Shown: positions 1 through 5,878 of the stretch, in pieces
Position numbering within the stretch: position 1 is the first letter of the stretch
Layout of the letters: every line of letters begins with the position of its first letter
NCBI GenBank assembly: GCA_002439285.1
Contig: DJTQ01000298.1
Location: 1,255 to 9,346, forward strand
Length of the DNA: 8,092 nt
Reading direction: 5' to 3'
Origin: Paenibacillaceae bacterium UBA6304
GTDB taxonomy: Bacteria; Bacillota; Bacilli; Paenibacillales; Paenibacillaceae
Made by a program: the position numbers and the translations under genes
Notes under the pieces: generated by a model
Told to the model about the DNA's origin: nothing
The model's input: the letters and a program-made list of their open reading frames with translations, nothing else
The model's database searches: none

Positions 1-4
1 TTAA

Positions 5-193
5 CTGGATAACCTACAGGTAATTTTAGTGCAATACGTTGAAAAACATATTTAAATGGAAAACCTCCAGTTAATTCTGTGGTGATTGGCCTTATGTGCT
101 GAAAACCGCCGGAATAGCTGGAGGTTTTACAGTTAATTTCGAAATAATCCAGGCGAGCAAGAAATTAGCTGGAGGAAATCCAGGTAATTTAGT
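5..193. repeat. Four degenerate copies of a palindromic ~25-bp unit
   Basis: Four units share the pattern CTGGA, ten variable bases ending in CAG, then (G/T)TAATT. They begin at 5, 56 (ATGGA variant), 118 and 169, so the spacings are 51, 62 and 51 bp. The fourth copy is the best palindrome: AATTAGCTGGA (163-173), loop GGAAA, TCCAGGTAATT (179-189), which pairs with one mismatch over 11 bp. The other copies are weaker palindromes. The sequence between units is only loosely conserved, although a GAAAA block recurs before the second and third units. I see no open frame with a credible start in this stretch. The array starts close to the window edge and may continue to the left. Dispersed palindromic intergenic repeats of this kind are, from memory, common in Paenibacillus genomes; no function is known to me. 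Confidence 0.7.
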
Positions 194-224
194 TCGTTAC
201 GGACAACTTCCCCTCACAAAGATA

Positions 225-301
225 GGTTGAAGACCGGAGGTTAGGGTTCACAAGTTAAAGACCGCAGGTTAGAGGTTTTAGGCCGGAGGTTGGTGGTTGT
301 A
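225..301. repeat. Degenerate 7-bp tandem array, 11 units
   Basis: Read in steps of seven from 225, the units are ggttgaa, gaccgga, ggttagg, gttcaca, agttaaa, gaccgca, ggttaga, ggtttta, ggccgga, ggttggt and ggttgta. GGTT falls in phase at 225, 239, 267, 274, 288 and 295; GACC or GGCC falls in phase at 232, 260 and 281. A longer motif, A(G)GCCGGAGGTT-like, therefore recurs at 231, 259 and 280. Related blocks in the opposite orientation (TAAC at 350, 358 and 365, spaced 8 and 7) lie beyond the hexamer array and reach the stop codon of the reductase gene. The array is non-coding, and I infer it arose by replication slippage. Confidence 0.7.
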
Positions 302-347
302 ATTGTAATTGTAATTGTAATTGTAATTGTAATTGTAATTGTAATTG
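297..347. repeat. Perfect hexamer tandem array (TTGTAA)8.5
   Basis: Eight and a half uninterrupted copies of TTGTAA occupy 51 bp. The last heptamer of the array on the left (ggttgta at 295-301) merges directly into the first hexamer. Uninterrupted short repeats like this usually vary in copy number between strains. The array lies 24 bp downstream of the stop codon of the minus-strand reductase gene, so it would sit in the 3' untranslated part of that transcript and is unlikely to phase-vary a protein. Confidence 0.95.
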
Positions 348-370
348 CCTAACTACCTAACTGCTAACCT

Positions 371-1111
371 CTACAAAGTTTGGCCACTGTCCACGGTGAT
401 GATTTGGCCGGTCATCGCCTCTTGCTCCAGGGCTGCGCATACCATGCGGGCGATGTCTTCGGGGGCGGCGATGCGCTGAAGGAGCAGCCGCGGGGCAAGC
501 TGACACATCTGTTCCTCTTTGCCTTCCCACCACCGGGTGGCCACCGCTCCGGGGACGATACAGTTGACCCGGATGTCGGGGGCCAATGCCCGGGCCAACG
601 ATTTCGTCAAGCCGTGAACTGCGGCTTTGGATACGGCATAGGGAAGCGAGGAGCCCGAGCCGGTTTGGCCCGCTATGCTGCCAAGGTTGACGATGGCTCC
701 GGTCTTATTTTTCTTCATCCAGGAGGACACCGCCCGCGCGCAGAAAAACATCCCCTTCACGTTCACCGCGTACAGTTCATCCCATACGGCCTCATTAGCC
801 GCCTCCAGATTATCCAGCGGAATGTGCTTCGTAATTCCGGCGTTATTCACCAGCAAATCGATCGAGCCGAATTGCGCGGCCAATTGATCGGTCATATGCC
901 GGACTTCCGCCTCGTTGGCAACATTAGCCTGGATGGCGACGGCCCGGCCTCCGAGGCCGGTAATCTCTTGAACCGTGGCTTCTGCCTCGTCCTTTGAGTG
1001 GGAGTAATTAACCCCTACGATAGCGCCTCGTTCAGCTAACGCCAAACTGATCGCCCGCCCGATGCCCGTTCCGCCCCCGGTGACGAGAGCTACATTATTG
1101 TTCAGGTTCAT
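371..1111 (-). CDS. SDR-family NAD(P)-dependent oxidoreductase
   Basis: This is a 246-residue classical short-chain dehydrogenase/reductase, a cytoplasmic Rossmann-fold enzyme of the usual size (about 250 residues). The cofactor motif TGGGTGIG is at residues 11-18, NNAG at 89-92, and the catalytic set appears complete: Asn117, Ser145, Tyr158 and Lys162 (YAVSK), followed by a PG motif at 187-188. The C-terminus TGQIITVDSGQTL matches the 3-oxoacyl-ACP reductase (FabG)-like branch, with Ser where Gly is more common. The substrate cannot be told; isolated FabG-like genes act on many ketones, sugars and acyl groups. The start at 1111 is supported by the ribosome binding site AGGGAGG (plus-strand 1119-1125) seven bases upstream. 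It is divergent from a LysR regulator, which may control it. Its TAG stop lies at the edge of a repeat tract. Confidence 0.95.
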   Translation of the reverse strand: MNLNNNVALVTGGGTGIGRAISLALAERGAIVGVNYSHSKDEAEATVQEITGLGGRAVAIQANVANEAEVRHMTDQLAAQFGSIDLLVNNAGITKHIPLDNLEAANEAVWDELYAVNVKGMFFCARAVSSWMKKNKTGAIVNLGSIAGQTGSGSSLPYAVSKAAVHGLTKSLARALAPDIRVNCIVPGAVATRWWEGKEEQMCQLAPRLLLQRIAAPEDIARMVCAALEQEAMTGQIITVDSGQTL

Positions 1112-1234
1112 GGTTAAACCTCCCTGTGATTGGTGTGATACAACGTATTTTATCTTCGCTTCTGTTATTTGTATAATTGAATTAAATGATTGATTTGTTC
1201 AAAAATATTGAATTAGAAACTCGGTGAGCGAAGC
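1112..1234. promoter_or_regulatory. Divergent promoter region, SDR / LysR genes
   Basis: This 123-bp AT-rich gap separates two divergent genes and must hold both promoters. TATAAT at 1172-1177 (plus) is a perfect -10 for the LysR gene, but no good -35 stands 16-18 bp before it. Two direct copies of TTGAATTA at 1177-1184 and 1208-1215 are 31 bp apart, about three helical turns, and a short palindrome TTTGTTCAAA lies between them at 1194-1203. LysR proteins usually bind such a shared region and regulate both their own gene and the divergent one; that these repeats are the operator is inference. Confidence 0.4.
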
Positions 1235-2125
1235 ATGGATATGAAAAACTTGAAGACCTTTCACTTGATTGTAAAATATGGAAGCTTTATACGGGCTGCC
1301 GAAGAAATGAACTATGCGCAATCCACGGTCACGATGCAGATGCAGAGGCTTGAAACCGAACTGGGCGTGGAACTGCTCGAACGAGGCAAAACCATCGCAC
1401 TAACGGAAGCAGGACGGTTGTTTTACGAGCAAAGTCTGCAAATCATGAACAGGCTGGAGCAACTGCAAAGCAGTCTGGCGGATATTCAATCTGGTGATGC
1501 AGGGCATGTCCGCTTCGGTGTGACGGAGCCGACGGCCAGCTACCGTTTGCCGAGATTGTTAGGCCGGTTTCAAGCCATGTATCCAAAAATAAAACTGTCG
1601 GTTGATATTGGCAGCAGCTCGGGCTTGGCCGAAAAGATTCACAAAGGGGAGGTGGATTTTGCACTTTGTTCGGCTCCCGATCTGACAGTCGGGCTATATT
1701 TCGAGCAGTTGTTTCATGAAAAGTTTGTGGTTCTCCTGCCCGAGGACCATGTTCTGGCTAATCGGTCGATCATTGTGCCTGCGGATTTTCAAGGTCATCG
1801 TTTGCTTATTACGTCGGTCACTTGCCCGTACCGCAGAAAGCTGGAAATGGCGCTTAAGGAAGCGGCGATTACTCCGCTGGATACGATGGAAATTGGCGGT
1901 ATGACGGCACTCCAGTATTATGTTGAGGCCGGTCTCGGCATCGCGCTCGTCCCGGAAATCGGGCTAAATCCGATTCCAGCCGGAACCGTGGCACGTTCCA
2001 TGGATGTGCCGATCGACATGAGCATCGGTCTATTAAGCAGAGGCCCGGAAGCCCCCTTGACCCAGGCGGTCGCCAAAATCTATTCCTTTTTGCAGCAGGA
2101 GTTAGGCGGTACAGGGCATCGCTAA
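1235..2125 (+). CDS. LysR-family transcriptional regulator
   Basis: This 296-residue protein has the standard LysR length and layout. The winged helix-turn-helix occupies residues 3-62 (KTFHLIVKYGSFIRAAEEM, then QSTVTMQMQRLETELGVELLER), followed by a linker helix to about residue 88. The periplasmic-binding-protein-like effector domain covers about 91-292 (HVRFGVTEPTASYRLPRLL onward, with GLGIALVPE near 242-250). It should act as a tetramer that binds DNA upstream of target genes in response to a small molecule. A GGTGAG ribosome binding site at 1223-1228 stands six bases before the ATG; the Met at codon 3 is an alternative start. The divergent reductase gene is the most likely target. The effector is unknown. 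Confidence 0.95.
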   Translation: MDMKNLKTFHLIVKYGSFIRAAEEMNYAQSTVTMQMQRLETELGVELLERGKTIALTEAGRLFYEQSLQIMNRLEQLQSSLADIQSGDAGHVRFGVTEPTASYRLPRLLGRFQAMYPKIKLSVDIGSSSGLAEKIHKGEVDFALCSAPDLTVGLYFEQLFHEKFVVLLPEDHVLANRSIIVPADFQGHRLLITSVTCPYRRKLEMALKEAAITPLDTMEIGGMTALQYYVEAGLGIALVPEIGLNPIPAGTVARSMDVPIDMSIGLLSRGPEAPLTQAVAKIYSFLQQELGGTGHR

Positions 2126-2227
2126 TTTTGAAGAGCGCAGTTTATTATCTTCATTGTCGACGGGTTCGGACAAAATCGCGCATCCGCGGACAGGAAGAGA
2201 TGTTCATTCCCCGGTACACTGGGTTTG

Positions 2228-2246
2228 AAAGGAGATGAGGCGAATG
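2228..2246 (+). promoter_or_regulatory. Ribosome binding site deciding the AraC-gene start
   Basis: AAAGGAG at 2228-2234 directly abuts the first in-frame ATG (2235), too close to serve it. It stands nine bases before the second ATG (2244), which is therefore the likely start. Confidence 0.75.
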
Positions 2247-3128
2247 GAAATGTTGAGGATGCTGCGCGATGCCATCGATTATATCGAGGCGCATTTGAAA
2301 TCGGAAATCTTGATCGACGATGTGGCTAAGGCGGCGCTGTCCTCGAAATATCACTTTCAGCGGATGTTCCATGCCCTGACCGGCTTTACCGTAACCGAGT
2401 ACATCCGTAACCGGCGGCTGACCTTAGCTGCGGAGGAGTTGGCCGGAGGTTGCTGCAAGGTGATCGATATCGCGCTGAAATATGGCTATGACAGCCCGGA
2501 GGCGTTTACCAAGGCATTTATCCGGTTGCATGGCGTATCACCGTCCAAAGCCAGGAAGAAAGACGTGAAGCTGAAGTCGTTTCCGCCGCTCTCTTTTCAA
2601 ATTCAAATTAGAGGGGTAACGGAAATGAACTATCGCATTGTGGAGGAAAAGGGTCATACCGTCATCGGCAAGGAGGTTATCGTCCAAAGCGATCCTAATG
2701 ACGAGGTACCGAGGTTTGTGGAGCAAATCTGGAAGGATGGCACGCATGACGCGATCAATGAGGCTGCCGGCAGGGAAGCGGGTTCGCTGCTTTTTGGATA
2801 CCATTACGATTTCGGCGAAGACGGAGGCAAACGTTACTTAATGGGCTGTGAGTTGCCCGATGATTGCGAAGTTCCAGCCGGTCTGAATGTTTTGGAGCTT
2901 CCGCCGCAGCAAATGTATGCGGTATTTGAGGGTTTTGAGGCGATCACAGAAGACATTGAAATCGGAACAGGAATTCAGGAGGTATGGCGTCGCATTTATG
3001 CCGAATGGTTCCCGTCAGCGAATTTTGAACAGGTAGAAGGGCCGTGCATCGAAAAATATTACTGGTTGGACGAACGGCAAGTGGATTCCAAGAGCGAGGT
3101 TTGGATCCCGGTCAGAAGAAAAGGATAG
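2244..3128 (+). CDS. AraC-family regulator with GyrI-like effector domain
   Basis: From ATG 2244 the protein has 294 residues; a start at 2235 would add only three and has its ribosome binding site at zero distance. Residues about 5-105 form the AraC/XylS double helix-turn-helix: first helix pair near 22-43 (ILIDDVAKAALSSKYHFQR), second near 72-93, ending in the signature GYDSPEAFTKAFIRLHGVSPSKAR. Residues about 125-292 form a GyrI-like (Rob/BmrR-type) small-molecule-binding domain, starting at MNYRIVEEKGHTVIG and ending in EVWIPV. This architecture, with an N-terminal DNA-binding domain, is frequent in Bacillota and is usually linked to response to hydrophobic compounds or drugs. The ligand and target genes are not evident. 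It follows the LysR gene by 118 bp on the same strand without a visible terminator between them. Confidence 0.93.
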   Translation: MEMLRMLRDAIDYIEAHLKSEILIDDVAKAALSSKYHFQRMFHALTGFTVTEYIRNRRLTLAAEELAGGCCKVIDIALKYGYDSPEAFTKAFIRLHGVSPSKARKKDVKLKSFPPLSFQIQIRGVTEMNYRIVEEKGHTVIGKEVIVQSDPNDEVPRFVEQIWKDGTHDAINEAAGREAGSLLFGYHYDFGEDGGKRYLMGCELPDDCEVPAGLNVLELPPQQMYAVFEGFEAITEDIEIGTGIQEVWRRIYAEWFPSANFEQVEGPCIEKYYWLDERQVDSKSEVWIPVRRKG

Positions 3129-3185
3129 CCCTTTGAAGGATCGCCACGCTAGCCTCAAGGGAGCATGAAAGCCGGGGGAACGTCG

Positions 3186-3368
3186 TAACGGACACCAGGG
3201 CCGTTATTAAGAAGAAAATCGGCCATTTCCAAATGTAACGGACACCATGGCCCTTATTCGGCCCGAAACGTCATGATTAACTGTTTTCTATACCGAATAA
3301 GGGCCGCTGTGACCGTTAGAATCCGGAATGGCGGAAAACGGGGCGAATAACGGCTCCCATGTCCGTTA
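3186..3368. repeat. Nested inverted repeat of four palindromic elements
   Basis: Four copies of an element beginning TAACGG lie at 3186-3208 (plus), 3236-3261 (plus), 3293-3318 (minus) and 3346-3368 (minus). The outer copies both end in GCCGTTATT and match each other at 19 of 23 positions; the inner copies both end in GGCCCTTATTCGG and match at 22 of 26. Both spacers between outer and inner copies are exactly 27 bp, and their centres match (TC, then GCCATT). The whole is a 76-bp arm, a 31-bp loop and an inverted 76-bp arm. Each outer copy is also a hairpin by itself (TAACGG with CCGTTA). There is no open frame. The bases before it (3129-3185) hold only a weak hairpin (CCCTTTGAAGG with CCTCAAGGG) without a T-run. 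Confidence 0.85.
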
Positions 3369-3384
3369 GTCACTCTGATTGGTT

Positions 3385-3423
3385 AAAAAAAGGGACCTTG
3401 CCAATAGGCAAGGCCTTTTTTTT
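3385..3423 (+). terminator. Rho-independent terminator, probably bidirectional
   Basis: A perfect 7-bp stem CCTTGCC (3396-3402) / GGCAAGG (3407-3413) closes a four-base AATA loop. An outer AAAAAAAGG (3385-3393) can pair with CC followed by eight T (3414-3423), with GA left as a bulge. The T-run serves plus-strand transcripts from the AraC gene, whose stop is 257 bp upstream; the A-run gives a T-run on the other strand. It insulates the sugar operon from upstream transcription. Confidence 0.9.
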
Positions 3424-3589
3424 ATGGCCCTTACAGATGTTGCTGTCGCCAACCTTTGCCATAGTAGCAGGACTTGGCCTCTGGGAAGGAGCCGATATTT
3501 TTCACCCCCCGATCCGCCGATCGTCCCCTTATCGAAGCCCGGGAGTTATCCTACAATGAGTTTAATCACACGGAAGGAGTTGCCGGAAG
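3424..3589 (+). promoter_or_regulatory. Leader and probable promoter of the sugar-uptake operon
   Basis: This 166-bp stretch between the terminator and the binding-protein gene must hold the operon promoter. TACAAT at 3552-3557 is a good -10; TTATCG at 3529-3534, 17 bp away, is only a weak -35, which would suit an activated promoter. AAGGAG at 3574-3579 is the ribosome binding site, ten bases before the ATG. I found no convincing catabolite-repression (cre) site or operator palindrome. A ten-base ATGGCCCTTA at 3424-3433 matches part of the repeat at 3247-3256 and may be a remnant. Confidence 0.35.
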
Positions 3590-4915
3590 ATGAAGAAGGG
3601 GATTGCGTTTAAGGGGTTAGCGTTTATGGTTATGGCAGCGATGCTGGCGTTACTGCTGGCGGGCTGCGGCGGGAATGAGACCTCCGGGAACGGGGATAAA
3701 ACGGAAAAGGTCAGCATTACGATCTGGCATAACTGGACAGGGCAAGACGCGAAGGCGGTGGCGATGCGCAAAATCATCGAGGATTTCCGGACAAAGAATC
3801 CGGATATCGAAGTGATCGACGAGGGTCTGCCGACAGACGGACTGCGGACGCGGCTGCGGACTGTGGCAGCGGCGGACGAAATGCCGGATTTATTCGTGAT
3901 GTGGCCGGACGCGATGACGAAGGAGTTCGTCAAGGGCAATCTGCTCCAGCCGATTGATGAGGAGCTGAACGCAAATTCTGAATGGAAGAACAACTTCATT
4001 CCAAATGCACTGGACGGCTACACGGTAGACGGCAAAATTTACTCCGTGCCGATGAATCTGGCGCCAAGCTCATTTATTTACTACAATGACGCTCTTTTTA
4101 AGGAGCACAATGTCAAAGTGCCTGAGACTTGGGCCGAGATGGAGACGGCAGTTCAGACGTTTAAGGACAAGGGAATCATCCCGATCGTTCTGGGTAACAA
4201 GACGAACTGGGTGGCACAGTCCACGATTTTCAGTACGCTGGCGGACCGCATTACGGGTACGGACTGGTTCCTGAAGGCGGTGGATCAGGATGGAGCGAAG
4301 TTTACCGATCCCGAATTCATCGAAGCGCTCAAGAAACTCCAAGAGCTCGGTGAAAAAGGAGCGTTCCAGGACGGCTTCAACAGTATAGATGAGACCCAAA
4401 TGATGCAGTTGTACTTCCAGGGTAAAGCGGCGATGGTCATCAACGGAGGCTGGGCGCTGGCCAATCTCGTGAACAACGCGCCGCCGGAAGTGCTGGATCA
4501 AACCCACATTACCATCCTTCCGGCGATTGAAGGCGGTAAGGGCGATCCGGAAACGACGGCAGGGGTTGTGGGCACAGGTCTCGGCGTGAGCAAAAAGCTG
4601 ACCGGCAGCAAGAAGGAAGCCGCCATGAAGCTGTTTTATGAAATGGCCGGACCGGAGGGGCAGCAGGCGACTCTAAACAGCAGCACACTTGTCAGCTATA
4701 AACTTGATCTGGACAAAGACAAGGCGCATCCGCTGTTTGTGGAACTTTACGAGTTAATGCAGCACGTTAAAATCACCCCGGTCTACGATTCCAAGCTGGG
4801 TTCGGCAACCGTAGAGGTAGTCAACAACGGACTTCAGGAGCTGCTGACCGGAGGAAAGGCAGAGGATATCGCCAAAAAGATCCAGGACGCGCAAGCGTCG
4901 GCCGTCGCGAATTGA
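3590..4915 (+). CDS. Sugar ABC transporter solute-binding lipoprotein
   Basis: This 441-residue protein is a family 1 extracellular solute-binding protein of the CUT1 carbohydrate-transporter class. Residues 1-25 are a lipoprotein signal peptide (MKKG, hydrophobic stretch, lipobox LAGC) with lipidated Cys26, followed by a short Gly/Asn/Ser linker, so the protein should be anchored outside the membrane. The mature part starts with VSITIWHNWTGQD (41-53); DGKIYSVPMNLAP, then YYNDALFKEHNV and PETWAE (147-184) form the family hallmark, and GKAAMVINGGWAL (278-290) a second one. It resembles MsmE-like proteins that bind oligosaccharides, but the sugar cannot be deduced. It is the first gene of the operon, and a stem-loop after it probably makes it the most abundant product. 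Confidence 0.95.
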   Translation: MKKGIAFKGLAFMVMAAMLALLLAGCGGNETSGNGDKTEKVSITIWHNWTGQDAKAVAMRKIIEDFRTKNPDIEVIDEGLPTDGLRTRLRTVAAADEMPDLFVMWPDAMTKEFVKGNLLQPIDEELNANSEWKNNFIPNALDGYTVDGKIYSVPMNLAPSSFIYYNDALFKEHNVKVPETWAEMETAVQTFKDKGIIPIVLGNKTNWVAQSTIFSTLADRITGTDWFLKAVDQDGAKFTDPEFIEALKKLQELGEKGAFQDGFNSIDETQMMQLYFQGKAAMVINGGWALANLVNNAPPEVLDQTHITILPAIEGGKGDPETTAGVVGTGLGVSKKLTGSKKEAAMKLFYEMAGPEGQQATLNSSTLVSYKLDLDKDKAHPLFVELYELMQHVKITPVYDSKLGSATVEVVNNGLQELLTGGKAEDIAKKIQDAQASAVAN

Positions 4916-4922
4916 ATCCGAG

Positions 4923-4957
4923 AAGCCCCTTCCCGTTAGGGGGAGGGGCTTTATTTT
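4923..4957 (+). terminator. Intercistronic stem-loop / partial terminator
   Basis: Just after the binding-protein stop codon, AAGCCCCTTCCC (4923-4934) pairs with the stretch at 4940-4951 over 12 bp with one G-U pair, closing a GTTAG loop. It is followed by TTATTTT, an imperfect T-run. It therefore looks like a leaky terminator or a 3' mRNA-stabilising hairpin. In binding-protein transporters, such a structure commonly lets the binding protein be made in excess over the permeases. Confidence 0.8.
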
Positions 4958-4978
4958 ACCTAGAAAGGGTGAGACCTC

Positions 4979-5860
4979 ATGAATGCACTGCGCAGCAGGC
5001 GCTTCATCCTGACGGGCCTGGCGCCAGCCGTCCTTCTATATACGTTGTTTGTTTTCGTTCCCGTGATTTGGTCGGCGTATTACGGTTTTTTTAATTGGTC
5101 CGGCATCGGAGAGGCCAAGTATATCGGCTTGGACAATTATGCGGAAATTTTGCGCGATCCCGTGTTTTGGCGGGCGCTCAAAAATAACGTCATCTTCGTC
5201 CTCGCCTCCGTGTTCGGTCAAGTTCCGCTGGCCCTTGCGCTGGCGGTGCTGCTTCATAAAAGCAATTGGCTCCAGCGCTTTTTGCGCTCGGCCGTATTTC
5301 TGCCAATGGTGCTGTCCACGGTCGTCATCGGGATGATCTGGCAGTATTTTTATCACCCGCAAATCGGGATTCTTAATTTTCTGCTCGATTCACTCGGCCT
5401 CTCCAGTTGGAAGCTCGATTGGCTCTCCGACCGGGATATTGCGATTTACTCGCTGCTTCCTCCGCTTATTTGGAGTTATGTCGGGCTGTATCTCATTATC
5501 TTCATGTCGGCTCTGCAGAACATTCCCGGCGAGATCCACGACGCGGCGAAAATAGACGGGGTATCCGGGGCGCGAAAGCTCGTCGCCATTACCTTGCCGA
5601 TCATCAAAAACACGGTTCAGGTCGCGGTCATTCTCTGCATCTCCGGGAGCCTGAAGTCGTTTGATCTGGTATACATCATGACGAAGGGCGGGCCGGCCCA
5701 CGCGACGGAACTGCTTGCGACTTATATGTACAACTCTACGTTTACGACATACCGCTACGGCTTCGGCAGCGCCATATCAACGACGATTATGCTGATCAGT
5801 CTGCTCCTGATCGGAACAAGCCAGTGGCTTACAAACCGTAAAAGGAGCAAGCAGACCTAA
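4979..5860 (+). CDS. Sugar ABC transporter permease (first subunit, MalF-like)
   Basis: This 293-residue inner-membrane subunit belongs to the binding-protein-dependent transport permease family. Six hydrophobic segments are visible at about 10-34, 72-94, 104-124, 156-178, 210-230 and 265-285. The EAA loop that contacts the ATPase is HDAAKIDGVSGARKLVAITLP (split here: DAAKIDG 188-194, LP 206-207). The WSAYYGFFNW and YIGLDNY stretch near 31-54 is typical of the first CUT1 permease. It lacks the long extra N-terminal region of enteric MalF. A ribosome binding site AAAGGGTGAG at 4964-4973 stands five bases before the ATG. It lies 63 bp after the binding-protein gene and 18 bp before the second permease, with which it should form a heterodimer. 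Confidence 0.95.
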   Translation: MNALRSRRFILTGLAPAVLLYTLFVFVPVIWSAYYGFFNWSGIGEAKYIGLDNYAEILRDPVFWRALKNNVIFVLASVFGQVPLALALAVLLHKSNWLQRFLRSAVFLPMVLSTVVIGMIWQYFYHPQIGILNFLLDSLGLSSWKLDWLSDRDIAIYSLLPPLIWSYVGLYLIIFMSALQNIPGEIHDAAKIDGVSGARKLVAITLPIIKNTVQVAVILCISGSLKSFDLVYIMTKGGPAHATELLATYMYNSTFTTYRYGFGSAISTTIMLISLLLIGTSQWLTNRKRSKQT

Positions 5861-5878
5861 AGGGAGGGAGAACCGCAA

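Noticed and set aside
297..347. Hexamer array as a CRISPR-like or phase-variation switch for a gene
   Set aside because: There are no spacers. The array lies after the reductase stop codon and far from any promoter, so copy-number change would not shift a reading frame.
380..997. Long plus-strand open frame of 205 codons
   Set aside because: It lies opposite the reductase gene, whose protein has a complete set of family motifs. The plus-strand translation shows no recognisable domain.
2167..2192. Direct repeat CGGACA at 2167 and 2187 upstream of the AraC gene
   Set aside because: Six bases repeated once, 20 bp apart, is within chance, and no promoter elements were found to anchor it.
3186..3368. 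Insertion sequence ends or transposon with a coding region
   Set aside because: The enclosed loop is only 31 bp, there is no transposase frame, and no clear target-site duplication flanks the element.
3424..3589. Riboswitch or T-box in the operon leader
   Set aside because: I could not find a conserved riboswitch core or a terminator between the probable promoter and the start codon; the only terminator lies upstream of the promoter candidate.
3359..3612. Two short plus-strand open frames upstream of the binding-protein gene
   Set aside because: They run through the repeat end and the terminator hairpin and T-run, have no ribosome binding site and resemble no protein.
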